A DNA stretch of 64,000 nucleotides. It comes from JAOUGY01 sp963792365 (GTDB lineage: Bacteria > Actinomycetota > Acidimicrobiia > Spongiisociales > ZC4RG35). This document shows, in pieces, positions 26,264 through 34,341 of this stretch. The DNA lies in contig CAWBVW010000005.1 of assembly GCA_963792365.1 (NCBI GenBank), positions 310,001 to 374,000 of the forward strand, in the 5' to 3' direction. A model generated the notes under the pieces. That model saw only the letters and a list, made by a program, of their open reading frames with translations. It made no database searches and was not told the DNA's origin. The translations under genes and the position numbers were made by a program. Every line of letters begins with the position of its first letter. The stretch's first letter is position 1.

Positions 26264-28924
26264 ATGCCTGCAATCGGTTTCACGCTCAACGGAGAACGGG
26301 TAGATGTCGAGCTAGCCGGTGGATCGGCACTCGACCTGATTCGAGGCCGACTCGGCTTGACGGGGGCCAAGAACACGTGCGGCGCCGGCGGATGCGGCGC
26401 ATGTGTCGTGCTTGTCGACGGTGTTCCCACCGAGACCTGCATCGCAGGCCCCGAGGAACTGTCAGACAAGACCATCGTGACGATCGAAGCACTCGGAACG
26501 AACGGTGAGCTCACCGCACTGCAGGCGGCGATGGTCGCCCACGATGCCATCCAGTGCGGGTTCTGCACCCCCGGCCTGGTTTTGGCCGGCGAAGCCTTCC
26601 TGACCACCTGGCGGGAGCAGCACGGCAACAAGACTCCCGATCGCGCCACGGTGGCCAGAGCGCTCGACGGGCACCTCTGCCGTTGCGGTGCGTATCCCGG
26701 AATCATCGAGGCCGTCCAGGCGGCAGCCTCCGGTGAAGTCGACTCCACGAGTGGCTCCGTCCGGCCAGACGCTCCCGCCAAGGCGTCCGGAGCGGCCAAG
26801 TTCACCGTGGACATGGAATTGGAAGGCCAGCTCGAAGGCCGCATCATCCGCTCCACGCGTCCCCGGGCAGAGGTCAAGTCGATCGATTTGTCTCCTGCGC
26901 TGGCAATGCCCGGTGTTCGGGGGTTCGTCGACCTGCTCGGCAAGGATCGCCAGGTTCGCTACCTCGGACAGCCGATTGCAGCCGTCGCCGGAACAGATCT
27001 CGAGACGGCTAGGGCCGCGGCCGATGCGGTCGTGGTCGAGTACGAGGATCTACCTTCGGCCATCGGGACGGAAGCAGCCCGGGCTGACGACGCCCCAAAC
27101 CTGATCGGCAGCCGGCTCTTCATGACCAGCAACTACGAGGCGGGGATGTTCGCCGCCACCCTGCCCCGCAGCGGCAACATTCGGGGACCTATGAACCTGC
27201 TTTCCAAGCGTCGTTTCACGGCGAAGAGGCGCATCGAGGCGGCACGCGGGCGACGCGATCCGCTGCTCGTGGACGATGTGTGGCGGGCCGCGTCTCAGGC
27301 GCACGCTGCGCCCGAACCTCACGCGGCCTTGGCGCACTGGGAGAAGGGAGCGCTGACTCTTTACCTCTCGACACAATCGATCTACGCCACCGCGGGCAAG
27401 ATGGCCAAGCATCTCGGCATCGACAGGTCCAAGGTGAGGGTGGTGGCGGAGCACGTCGGCGGCGCATACGGTGGGAAGCAAGGCCTCCCTCAGCCGTCGG
27501 TGGCGGCGGCGGAACTGGCCCGGGTGTCCGGCGCCCCCGTGCGCATCGTGTTCGATGCCGCCGAGGAGCTTGCGTTCGGTGGCTATCGCCCTGGTGCGGA
27601 GATCGAGCTGGCCGTGCTGGTTGGCGGCGATGGCACCCTCCAGGCCATCGTGTCGAACGGTTACATGGACAGCGGTGACTCGGCCGGCCAGACGGTGGTG
27701 GGCCTCATGCGGATCAGTTATCCCGGGCCTCCGATGTCGTTGAACGACTACGACGTGATCAGCAACGGAGCTCCCGCCAGACCGTTCCAGGCGCCCGGTT
27801 CGCCGATCGCGCTGTTCGCTCTGGAACAGGCGGTCGATGAGCTGGCGAGCCGGTTGGGGAAGGACCCGATCACACTGCGCCGGGGATGGGATCCGCGCCC
27901 TGCCCGCCAGAAGCTGTATGACTGGGTGGAGGGTCACCCGCTGTGGCACTCACGCAACGACCCGGCGCCGGAGGGAAAGCGCCGGGGAGTCGGGGTGGCG
28001 TTCGGGTCATGGCATTACCTATACGACCCGGGAACGGTGGTATCGGTCTCGTGTGGTACAAACGGGCTGACCGTTTCTACTGGTGTGCAGGACATCGGCA
28101 CCGGTTCGGCCACAACGCTGGTCGAAGCGGTGGCCAGGGGGTTCGGAGTCGACTCGTCCCAAGTACGCGTCATGATCGGGGACTCCTCGTTCGGCCATGG
28201 GCCGGTTTCGAGCGGCAGCCGCACGACGCCGTCCATCTATCCCACAGCCCAGAAGGCGGCTACGGAATTGCGCAGTCAGTTGCTCGAGGTGGTGCGGTCC
28301 GAACTCGGGATGGTCGGCGCCGAGCTTTCTGACGGTGGCGTCCACCATGCCGGCGAGTTCGTGCCCTGGGTCGACCTGTGGCCCCGGTTGGGTGGGCGAT
28401 CGGTCACGGCGAAGCGGCCCCGCGATGGCCGGCTGCCGGCCACTCCGATCGCAGTGGAAGGCGCACAGTTCGGATGGGGCGTCTCAGACGCCGCCCATAT
28501 CGTCGAAGTCGAGGTGGACCCCTCGACCGGTGACGTGAGGGCAACTCGTACGGCCGTGGCGCTGGCTGCCGGAACGATCCACACCCCGGCCCAGGCACGG
28601 AGCCAGGTGCACGGAGCGCTGGCGCGAGGCATCGGGGAGGCGCTTTACGAGGAGAGGCTGACCGACACCGAGACCGGTGCGGTGTCGACGGCGAGCTACG
28701 CCCGCTATCGCATGATGCGGATGAGCGAGATGCCGGAGGTGGAGGTCGAGTTCCTCGAAGACGGGTTCGACCACGCACCGGGAGGAGGAGTGGGGATCGC
28801 CGAACTGGCGATCACGTCGATCCCGGGAGCGGTCGCCAACGCCATCGCCGCTGCAACCGGATGGCGACCCAAGAAGATGCCGATGACTCCGAAGATGGTG
28901 CGAGCCGCACTGGCCGACGAGTAG
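26264..28924 (+). CDS. Fused xanthine dehydrogenase family protein (2Fe-2S plus molybdopterin domains)
   Basis: An 886-residue molybdenum hydroxylase that fuses the iron-sulfur and molybdopterin-binding parts and lacks the FAD domain. Residues 1-80 are a plant-type ferredoxin with KNTCGAGGCGACVVLVDG; residues ~85-155 carry the second cluster (IQCGFCTPG, HLCRCGAYPGI). From ~170 onward is the large Mo subunit: RYLGQPIAAVA, EHVGGAYGGKQG (a GGxFGxK-type loop), RPFQAPGSP, GVQDIGTGS. The catalytic glutamate lies in GVGIAELAI, where GIAE replaces the usual GxGE. Such enzymes hydroxylate purines, aldehydes or heterocycles. Without an FAD domain or partner gene nearby, the electron acceptor must be something else. 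Confidence 0.88.
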   Translation: MPAIGFTLNGERVDVELAGGSALDLIRGRLGLTGAKNTCGAGGCGACVVLVDGVPTETCIAGPEELSDKTIVTIEALGTNGELTALQAAMVAHDAIQCGFCTPGLVLAGEAFLTTWREQHGNKTPDRATVARALDGHLCRCGAYPGIIEAVQAAASGEVDSTSGSVRPDAPAKASGAAKFTVDMELEGQLEGRIIRSTRPRAEVKSIDLSPALAMPGVRGFVDLLGKDRQVRYLGQPIAAVAGTDLETARAAADAVVVEYEDLPSAIGTEAARADDAPNLIGSRLFMTSNYEAGMFAATLPRSGNIRGPMNLLSKRRFTAKRRIEAARGRRDPLLVDDVWRAASQAHAAPEPHAALAHWEKGALTLYLSTQSIYATAGKMAKHLGIDRSKVRVVAEHVGGAYGGKQGLPQPSVAAAELARVSGAPVRIVFDAAEELAFGGYRPGAEIELAVLVGGDGTLQAIVSNGYMDSGDSAGQTVVGLMRISYPGPPMSLNDYDVISNGAPARPFQAPGSPIALFALEQAVDELASRLGKDPITLRRGWDPRPARQKLYDWVEGHPLWHSRNDPAPEGKRRGVGVAFGSWHYLYDPGTVVSVSCGTNGLTVSTGVQDIGTGSATTLVEAVARGFGVDSSQVRVMIGDSSFGHGPVSSGSRTTPSIYPTAQKAATELRSQLLEVVRSELGMVGAELSDGGVHHAGEFVPWVDLWPRLGGRSVTAKRPRDGRLPATPIAVEGAQFGWGVSDAAHIVEVEVDPSTGDVRATRTAVALAAGTIHTPAQARSQVHGALARGIGEALYEERLTDTETGAVSTASYARYRMMRMSEMPEVEVEFLEDGFDHAPGGGVGIAELAITSIPGAVANAIAAATGWRPKKMPMTPKMVRAALADE

Positions 28925-29079
28925 GCCACGCGTCGGTTCCACCTCGTGCTCGGCGGACGTTGATTGTGATCTCGAGCAGTATTCGAAATCACCAACCGAA
29001 CGCCTCACGGGTCGTGACCCGTCCCACCGGCACGGGCTGGCGGAAATTGCCGGATCGAGGATGGTTGGGCCGCAAGACC

Positions 29080-29650
29080 GTTGGGGATTCGGCGCTCGCC
29101 GTGGGAGCGACGAGGGCGTCGTACGCGTGCGCATGTGCTTGGGCTCTACCTGATCGGGCAAGCCATGTGGCGTTCATCTCCTCGCATTGCTCGCCCGATC
29201 TGCCTGGTACCAAAGCGACCTGGAACCGGGAGCGGAGCTCACCAACCGCTTGGCCGAGCGAGCACCGTGGTTCTTGCAGATGATTGTCGCCAAGTTTGCT
29301 CGCACGCCATGCGGGACGCCGAATCGCTCCTTTCGAAGCTCGACCAACTCGGACCAACCGATCGGGAGATCCTCGGCCGGGCGAAGAGCTACGACGGGCT
29401 TTGGGCCGGAGCGTGGCCGAAGCCTTTCGGCAGGGAGGACGCCGGCGTGACACACGATTACACGCTCGACGTTCGGCCGTGGAATGTGCCATTCGACCAG
29501 ATCCAGGTCCCAATCCAGATCTGGCATGGCGAAGACGACCGCCTCTTGTCTCCGCAGGCGAGCCGAATCCTCGCCGACGCTCTCCCCCACGCCGCCAGAG
29601 GGGCGACGAGGAGCTCCTGTAAGCCATCCATCAGGCGCTTCCGGCGCGTT
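29080..29650 (+). pseudogene. Alpha/beta hydrolase remnant with several frameshifts
   Basis: Three plus-strand frames together spell parts of an alpha/beta hydrolase: YACACAWALPDRASHVAFISS (post-nucleophile helix), then ARSAWYQSDLEPGAELTNRL and APWFLQMIVAKFAR (cap region), then DAESLLSKLDQLGPTDREIL, TLDVRPWNVPF and VPIQIWHGEDDRLLSPQASR (acid-residue strand). The nucleophile elbow and the final histidine are not recoverable. At least two frame changes are needed, which is too many to blame on a single error. I call it a decayed gene. Confidence 0.6.
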
Positions 29651-30013
29651 GCCAAAGCCAATGGGTCATCTGATGAGGATCAGGACGATGGCGACGATCA
29701 CCAGGCCGACCATGAGCGCTACTCCGACTAGCCCTCGGCATCCCCTGGGTTTCGGAGCCGGCAGATATTGTGGTTCACCTATTCGCCAGTCGATCCGCAA
29801 TGTTCGTTCTGGTTGCCGGCATCCGAACGGTGGCCTACGAGATGGGCTGCTCGGACCATCGGTGACGAGGCGGATCATCGAAAGCTCCCCGGTATGGCAC
29901 CAATTGGCGACGACGGCCGTGCGGGGTACGGACACACTCGTCTCCACACACGACGACGCGAGGTCCGCGTCATGCATGCTCTCCCAGCGAGACACCAACA
30001 AGGAGAAGCCCAA

Positions 30014-30499
30014 ATGCTCGAAGGAATGCACCTGTATGTCGTCGGAGGCACCGCAGTGGCCAGCGGCCTCGTAGGCGGCGTGTTCTACGCGTTCTCGACG
30101 TTCGTGATGGCAGGCCTCAAGCGCCTACCACCGGCGGAAGGAATCGCTGCGATGCAGTCGATCAACGTCACCGCCGAGAGGCCGGGGCTCATGGTTCCGT
30201 TCTCCGGGACGATGATCGCCGCCGTGGCCGTCGGGGTCGTCGGAGTCCTCAACTGGGGAGACCCTGCGTCGCCGTGGATGGTCGCCGGTGCGGTCAGCTA
30301 CGCAATCGGCACGTTCGCCATGACGGGCGTCTACCACGTGCCGCGCAACAACCTTCTCGCAGCGACCGCGGCGACATCCCACGACGCTCCGGCGGTGTGG
30401 GACCGCTACCTCGCCGAGTGGACCCGCTGGAACCACCTGCGGACCGCGTCCTCGATGGCAACTGCAGCGACGCTGACCGTGGCGCTCGTCGCAGGATGA
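30014..30499 (+). CDS. DUF1772 (anthrone oxygenase family) membrane protein
   Basis: A 161-residue four-helix membrane protein. Hallmarks: GGVFYAFSTFVMAGLKRLPPAEGIAAMQSIN near the start, LMVPFSGTMIAAV, and the family end motif VPRNNLLAATAA followed by WDRYLAEWTRWNHLRTASSMAT (the W..YL..WT.WNH.R segment defines DUF1772). Homologues in fungi are associated with anthrone oxygenation; most bacterial members have no known role. The start is an ATG with AGGAG eight bases upstream. It precedes a TetR-type regulator by about 260 bases and could be under its control, which is inference. Confidence 0.85.
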   Translation: MLEGMHLYVVGGTAVASGLVGGVFYAFSTFVMAGLKRLPPAEGIAAMQSINVTAERPGLMVPFSGTMIAAVAVGVVGVLNWGDPASPWMVAGAVSYAIGTFAMTGVYHVPRNNLLAATAATSHDAPAVWDRYLAEWTRWNHLRTASSMATAATLTVALVAG

Positions 30500-30643
30500 C
30501 GGGCGCCAGCCGGAATGCAGCGGGCCGGGCCCGTGACCCATCACGGCCGAGAGATGCAGCACGACCTGCGTAGGACCTCACGTGTCGGTCAGGAGCAGAC
30601 CGGTTGGACCGTCGCATGCATTGTCCAGGGTGAGGAGGACCAT

Positions 30644-30757
30644 ATGAGAAACGCGCGTAAGAACCCTCGCGCCCTTGTTCCCGCGCGCAAGCCCTGGTCG
30701 ACAGGTCAACAACAGTGGCGCTTGACCACTGGTAATTACCAATGGCAGTATCGGGAA
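30644..30757 (+). promoter_or_regulatory. TetR gene control region with 18-base operator-like palindrome
   Basis: A near-perfect palindrome CACTGGTAATTACCAATG spans 30727-30744 (one mismatched pair, core GGTAATTACC). It lies directly after TTGACC (30722-30727, -35-like) and ends just before a weak -10 (CAGTAT, 30746-30751), whose transcript would start about at the ATG of 30758. This is the layout of an autoregulated TetR gene. A second possible start, ATG at 30644 with GAGGAGG upstream, would read through the palindrome in the same frame. Confidence 0.6.
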
Positions 30758-31553
30758 ATGGGCAGGGCACTCCGGACGGGGACCACCGCGGACCGGCTTG
30801 TCGAGACGACACTCGACCTGATTGCCGAGGAAGGTGGCGCTGGCCCGATCAATCTCCGGCAGGTTTCTCGCCGGATGGGGTATGCGCACACCAACCTCTT
30901 ACAACTACTTCCCCAGTTTCCAGGATCTGCCATGGATGGCGTTTCGACGGACCCTTTACGGGTCGTGGCTCACGCAGGACCTCGACGACTCACTCGGACG
31001 TGAGGAGTACCTGCGCCCGGTCTTGGTCAATCTCGCCTCGTTCCCGCAGACGCATCCTGGTCTCTATCGGTTCATCGCCTCGGATCGGTTGCCGATGAGC
31101 GAGATGCCCGCAGACGTCCTCGACACGGTGAGCCCCATGAAGCGGTGGCTTTCGGACACCTTGTGGGCGGTCTCGGGCTCGGGGATCGACCCTGACGAGG
31201 CCGCGGTCATCGCCGACATGGTGCTGGCGTATGTGGATGGTGAGAGGTTGAATCTCATCAACGAGCGGGTTGTCCCCGGCGAAGACGTCTACGGCCGGAT
31301 CGTGGGCAACGCCCTGCGGATCTATCGCCTGCTGGTCCTCGACGCGACCGCTGGCACGCCGTCGACTGACCGTGTGGCTCGCCCACCGTCGTATCCGAGG
31401 CTAGAACTCGCCGAAAGGAGGTTGACGTGGCCATCACCTGGGGGATCGTCGTCATCGTCCTGTCCGTCCTGGCCTGGGGAGGGCAGGCGATCTCGTGGTT
31501 CCTACCGCCAACCGCCGAGCGGTTGTCTCTCACCGAGCCAGAAGCTGACGTAG
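30758..31553 (+). pseudogene. TetR family regulator split by a one-base insertion
   Basis: The N-terminal helix-turn-helix is in one frame (MGRALRTGTTADRLVETTLD, LIAEEGGAGPINLRQVSRRM, GYAHTNL) and continues in another as YNYFPSFQDLPWMAFRRTLY. Removing one T of the TT at 30899-30900 restores the family motif HTNLYNYF (usually ..LYNHF). The C-terminal ligand-binding domain is otherwise intact (VLVNLASFPQTHPGLYRFIA). The second frame overruns the next gene by about 125 bases, suggesting another indel near its end (a TGA lies at 31423-31425 in a neighbouring frame). Likely regulates neighbouring membrane genes via the palindrome just upstream. Confidence 0.72.
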
Positions 31554-31858
31554 AGCCGGCGTTCTACGCCGACGTGCGCGGCGAAGCGTTGTGGGACACA
31601 CTCACCCTGTGGGTCCTCGTTGTTGCCGGTGTGCTGCTCATCGCCGGCAATAGGGCCTGGCCGTACTTCGGACTCAGCGGAGGCGGGATCTACATCGATT
31701 TCGCCGGTCGTGGCCTGCTGACTCGGCGGGCCATGCAACAGCGTGGACTGCGGGTCGGATCTGCCCAGAACGTGAAGTCCGCCTACCTGTTCCTCACGGT
31801 CTGGGGAGTGATGGGCCTCGTGACCCTGGTCACCGCCGCCGTCGAACGCGCATCGTGA
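31427..31858 (+). CDS. Small membrane protein (143 aa)
   Basis: Starts at GTG preceded by an ideal Shine-Dalgarno, AAAGGAGG. It has a first helix (ITWGIVVIVLSVLAWGGQAISWFL), a soluble loop with ADVEPAFYADVRGEALWDTLT, a second helix WVLVVAGVLLIAGN, a loop containing GGGIYIDFAGRGLLTRRAMQ, and a third helix AYLFLTVWGVMGLVTLVTAA. I do not recognise a family. The Y-F-A-D-V-x-G-E-A pattern is seen in several actinobacterial membrane proteins of unknown function. It follows the TetR gene closely and is probably co-regulated with it. Confidence 0.72.
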   Translation: MAITWGIVVIVLSVLAWGGQAISWFLPPTAERLSLTEPEADVEPAFYADVRGEALWDTLTLWVLVVAGVLLIAGNRAWPYFGLSGGGIYIDFAGRGLLTRRAMQQRGLRVGSAQNVKSAYLFLTVWGVMGLVTLVTAAVERAS

Positions 31859-31898
31859 TGGGCTGCTCGAGCGGACACGAGGCGGTAAGGAGTGCCTG

Positions 31899-31970
31899 AT
31901 GGATGTGACGCTTGCCACCTGGGTCGTGGCGGTCGCGGGCTTGCTGTTGAAGGCGTTGCTCGGCGGGTAG
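31899..31970 (+). CDS. Possible 23-residue single-helix membrane peptide
   Basis: Too short for standard ORF calling. ATG at 31899 has AAGGAG six bases upstream and encodes MDVTLATWVVAVAGLLLKAL then LGG before TAG. The sequence is one hydrophobic helix with a single lysine near its end. It lies 40 bases after the three-helix membrane protein gene and could be its partner or a leftover of a longer gene. The strong ribosome binding site is the main support; no family is recognised. Confidence 0.4.
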   Translation: MDVTLATWVVAVAGLLLKALLGG

Positions 31971-31985
31971 CAACTCACGGCAGTC

Positions 31986-32186
31986 GTGAACCCCCAGAGC
32001 GGATGGACCATCGAAAACGTCTACGGCGGAGACCCCGCCGGCACCGACCCGCGTACCTATTTCGCGTTCAACCACGGGTACGCCTGGGCCGACCGCCCGG
32101 GGCGAGGCGGGGCCACGCACTTCCGCCAGCTGACGGTCCCCTCGGATCAGCCTCCGGATGCGGCCGCGAATTGGAAGGGGACTCCG
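31986..32186 (+). other. Short protein-like stretch, possible gene remnant
   Basis: From a GTG at 31986 the plus frame reads a protein-like stretch with GWTIENVYGGDPAGTDPRTY and FAFNHGYAWADRPG. The frame stays open but runs antisense over the SRPBCC gene after 32187, where it loses coding character. No ribosome binding site. It may be a truncated gene; I cannot assign it. Confidence 0.25.
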
Positions 32187-32648
32187 CTACGTCTTGGCCG
32201 TGACCTTGGCTCGCTTTTCGATCTCGGCCTTCATCCTCGGAATGTCCCTCTTCTGCCAAGACCGCATCATCATCCGCCTGGCCAAGTGGTTTACGACTGG
32301 GATCCGGGTCTTGAACTCGGGCTGGACAGTCACATCGGTACCGCCATCGACCGGTTCGAAGATCCAAAGCGACGAAACCGGGCCGCCAGTCAGTGCCATT
32401 GCCGGTCCACCACCGGAGAACTCCAACTTGACCCGCTCTCCGGGGACGTACTCCGAATACGTGTACGTCCCGTGTCCCAAGCGCATCCCCATCAGCTGGA
32501 AGTAGTAGCGGAACTTCGATCCCACCCCATCCGGGGTCTCCTCTACGACCTCCATCCGGAGGGATCCTCCGCCCTGCAGCTCAGGGTCGAGCATGGCGGC
32601 GAACACCTTCTCCGGCGGAGCGTCGAAGTGAGCGGTGTACTCCTTCAT
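32187..32648 (-). CDS. SRPBCC family protein (153 aa)
   Basis: A helix-grip ligand-binding protein starting MKEYTAHFDAPPEKVFAAML, with a strong Shine-Dalgarno (gaggaggtg) seven bases before the ATG. Landmarks: the FDAPPEKVFA start, GSKFRYYFQLMGMRLGHGTY, YSEYVPGERVKLEF, and IFEPVDGGTDVTVQPEF, then a long C-terminal helix. It shares the EYVPGER and FEP.DGGT.VT blocks with the protein at 17544-17984. Such proteins often serve as lipid or aromatic-polyketide binders or cyclases; here it sits alone between membrane protein genes. Confidence 0.82.
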   Translation of the reverse strand: MKEYTAHFDAPPEKVFAAMLDPELQGGGSLRMEVVEETPDGVGSKFRYYFQLMGMRLGHGTYTYSEYVPGERVKLEFSGGGPAMALTGGPVSSLWIFEPVDGGTDVTVQPEFKTRIPVVNHLARRMMMRSWQKRDIPRMKAEIEKRAKVTAKT

Positions 32649-32927
32649 GTACACACCTCCTCTTTGCCAACGTACGTCCGAAATGGCGCGCCAAACAATG
32701 GTCATTCTTCCCTCCAGGCCTCGGAGAGTTCCCCGACCGCGTCGGTTTCGTGGCGTCCTGTCTGGACTGGGGGACACCAGACTCCGCAACCGCCCGGTGA
32801 GAGTGGACCGAATGCCCTCGAGGTCGCTATCAGGACATTGATGGGTAGCCGGCCGGCTGGTGCACGAATGCTCATCGCCGAATGCCCGGGTTCGGCACCT
32901 CGGGCTCGCTACTTCGGGATTGCGCCA

Positions 32928-33436
32928 TCACGTCCTCTCTGGCAGGTCGCTGCCGACCGCAGCGCTGGGTTCTGCTGTGACGGCGGCATTGGTGGTTCGT
33001 GGACCCCGGTAGGCGACATAGGCGGTGAGCACGGCGAGCACGAAGGTCGCCCGCCCGAACAGGAACTTCTCCAGATCGCTCTGTGACGCCAAGTTGCCGA
33101 CGGTGTTGAGCGCCATGTGCCCGGCGATCCCCCACGTGACCGCGTCAGAGGCTTCCATGTCGTGAACCGCCTGATGACACCGGCGTGGGCGAGTACGACC
33201 GTGGTCATTCCGAGCAGCGGGACGGCGGCCCCTGCGCTGATGAACCGCATTTCCACGGGCGGCTCGGCGGCGAAAAAGCCTCCCCAACCGTGCGCTCCCC
33301 ATGCTGCTCCCAGTGCGAGAGCGGTCCGGAAGCCGGCGAAGCCGGTGAAGAGTGCCGCGGCGGTGATTCCGAAAGGCCGAACAAGCCCGTCGAGCGCGCC
33401 TGCTCTTGTGCGGGTGTCGGTGGTGGTCGAGGTCAA
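32928..33436 (-). pseudogene. Four-helix membrane protein split by a one-base deletion
   Basis: The first frame (TTG start at 33436 with AAGGAG eight bases upstream) reads MTSTTTDTRTRAG, GITAAALFTGFAGFRTALAL, GAAWGAHGWGG and VIRRFTTWK; the second continues ASDAVTWGIAGHMALNTVGN and FLFGRATFVLAVLTAYVAYR. Adding one G to the AAGCC near 33155 joins them. The whole matches the intact protein at 36237-36623 (same GA.WG start, A.TW..FGH..LNT..NLAS block). So the gene is probably functional in reality and disrupted by a sequencing indel, or freshly inactivated. Function unknown. Confidence 0.65.
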
Positions 33437-33469
33437 TGGTGTTTCTCCTTGCGTCTGGTGAAGAGGTCT

Positions 33470-34168
33470 TCACGCGTTGAGCGAAGGGGTCAGGCGTGGA
33501 TCGTCTGACGACTCGGACGACCTCGCGTGGTCCTTGATCAGCGTGATTCCGAGAGCGGTGAACCAGACGATCAAGCCAAGGCCGAAGATCGCACCCACGT
33601 TCTCGAGAACCGGTACGACGGTGACGAGCCCTGCAACGCCCATGACGACACCCAGACGGTTGATCCAACGGCCGAACATCCGCTCGCGCAGGGCGACGAT
33701 GCTGATTCCCAGCACCCACATGCCGCCGAGGACTTCGTTCCCTCCGCCGAGGCCGTTGGTCACGGCGTCGAGAACCGCCCACACCGTGGCCGCCATCTCG
33801 GGGTGGGTACCGTGGAGTTCGGTGACGGCTGCGTAGGCGATGTTGAGGATCATCCCGGTGGAGATGATCACGCCCGACCAGATGAGTCCGAACACGGAGG
33901 CGACCCTGGCCAGCGGCGAGTGCGCATCGCGAAGGCGGTCTCCGATCGCCAGGACGAGCGGTACGAGCACGATCCCGAACACGATCGTGATCGTGATGTT
34001 CCACACGTACAACGGCAGCTGGTTGTCGGCGATGAACTCCACCGCCGCTGCAGGGTCGGTGGCGGACACGAAGTCCATGAGGATGGTTGCGAACATTGCG
34101 AGGCCGACGACGAACGTGCCGGCAGCGATCAGGGCACCGATTCCGCCCATCTTCTGCGTGGATTGCAT
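33470..34168 (-). CDS. Membrane protein, DUF4386-like
   Basis: A 232-residue integral membrane protein with seven hydrophobic helices. It starts MQSTQKMGGIGALIAAGTFV, which with AMFATILMDFVSATDPAAAVEFIADN and SVFGLIWSGVIISTGMILNIAY resembles DUF4386-type proteins, where a short N-terminal loop precedes a helix and a D...A..F...N segment. A CAGAAAGGG Shine-Dalgarno lies before the ATG. It is followed on the same strand by the split four-helix protein, so they may form an operon, divergent from the sensor kinase at 34342. Family assignment is tentative; membrane nature is certain. Confidence 0.7.
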   Translation of the reverse strand: MQSTQKMGGIGALIAAGTFVVGLAMFATILMDFVSATDPAAAVEFIADNQLPLYVWNITITIVFGIVLVPLVLAIGDRLRDAHSPLARVASVFGLIWSGVIISTGMILNIAYAAVTELHGTHPEMAATVWAVLDAVTNGLGGGNEVLGGMWVLGISIVALRERMFGRWINRLGVVMGVAGLVTVVPVLENVGAIFGLGLIVWFTALGITLIKDHARSSESSDDPRLTPSLNA

Positions 34169-34328
34169 GAGATTGCCCTTTCTGTTGGGGTTCCCCTCGT
34201 TCGAGGGCTGGCTCCACGATGTCGCACATCCCCGCTCGGCACATCGGACTGAGAGGTACGGTTGGGTCGTCCCACGGTCGATTCGCGTCTCGTACTTTCG
34301 GCTGACGACCGCCGGCCCACCCCCGGGG

Positions 34329-34334
34329 TACGCT
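34329..34334 (+). promoter_or_regulatory. -10-like TACGCT, leaderless-type
   Basis: TACGCT is exactly seven bases before the GTG start of the NarL-type kinase gene, which lacks a Shine-Dalgarno. This is the standard leaderless arrangement. Confidence 0.45.
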
Positions 34335-34341
34335 GCCCACC

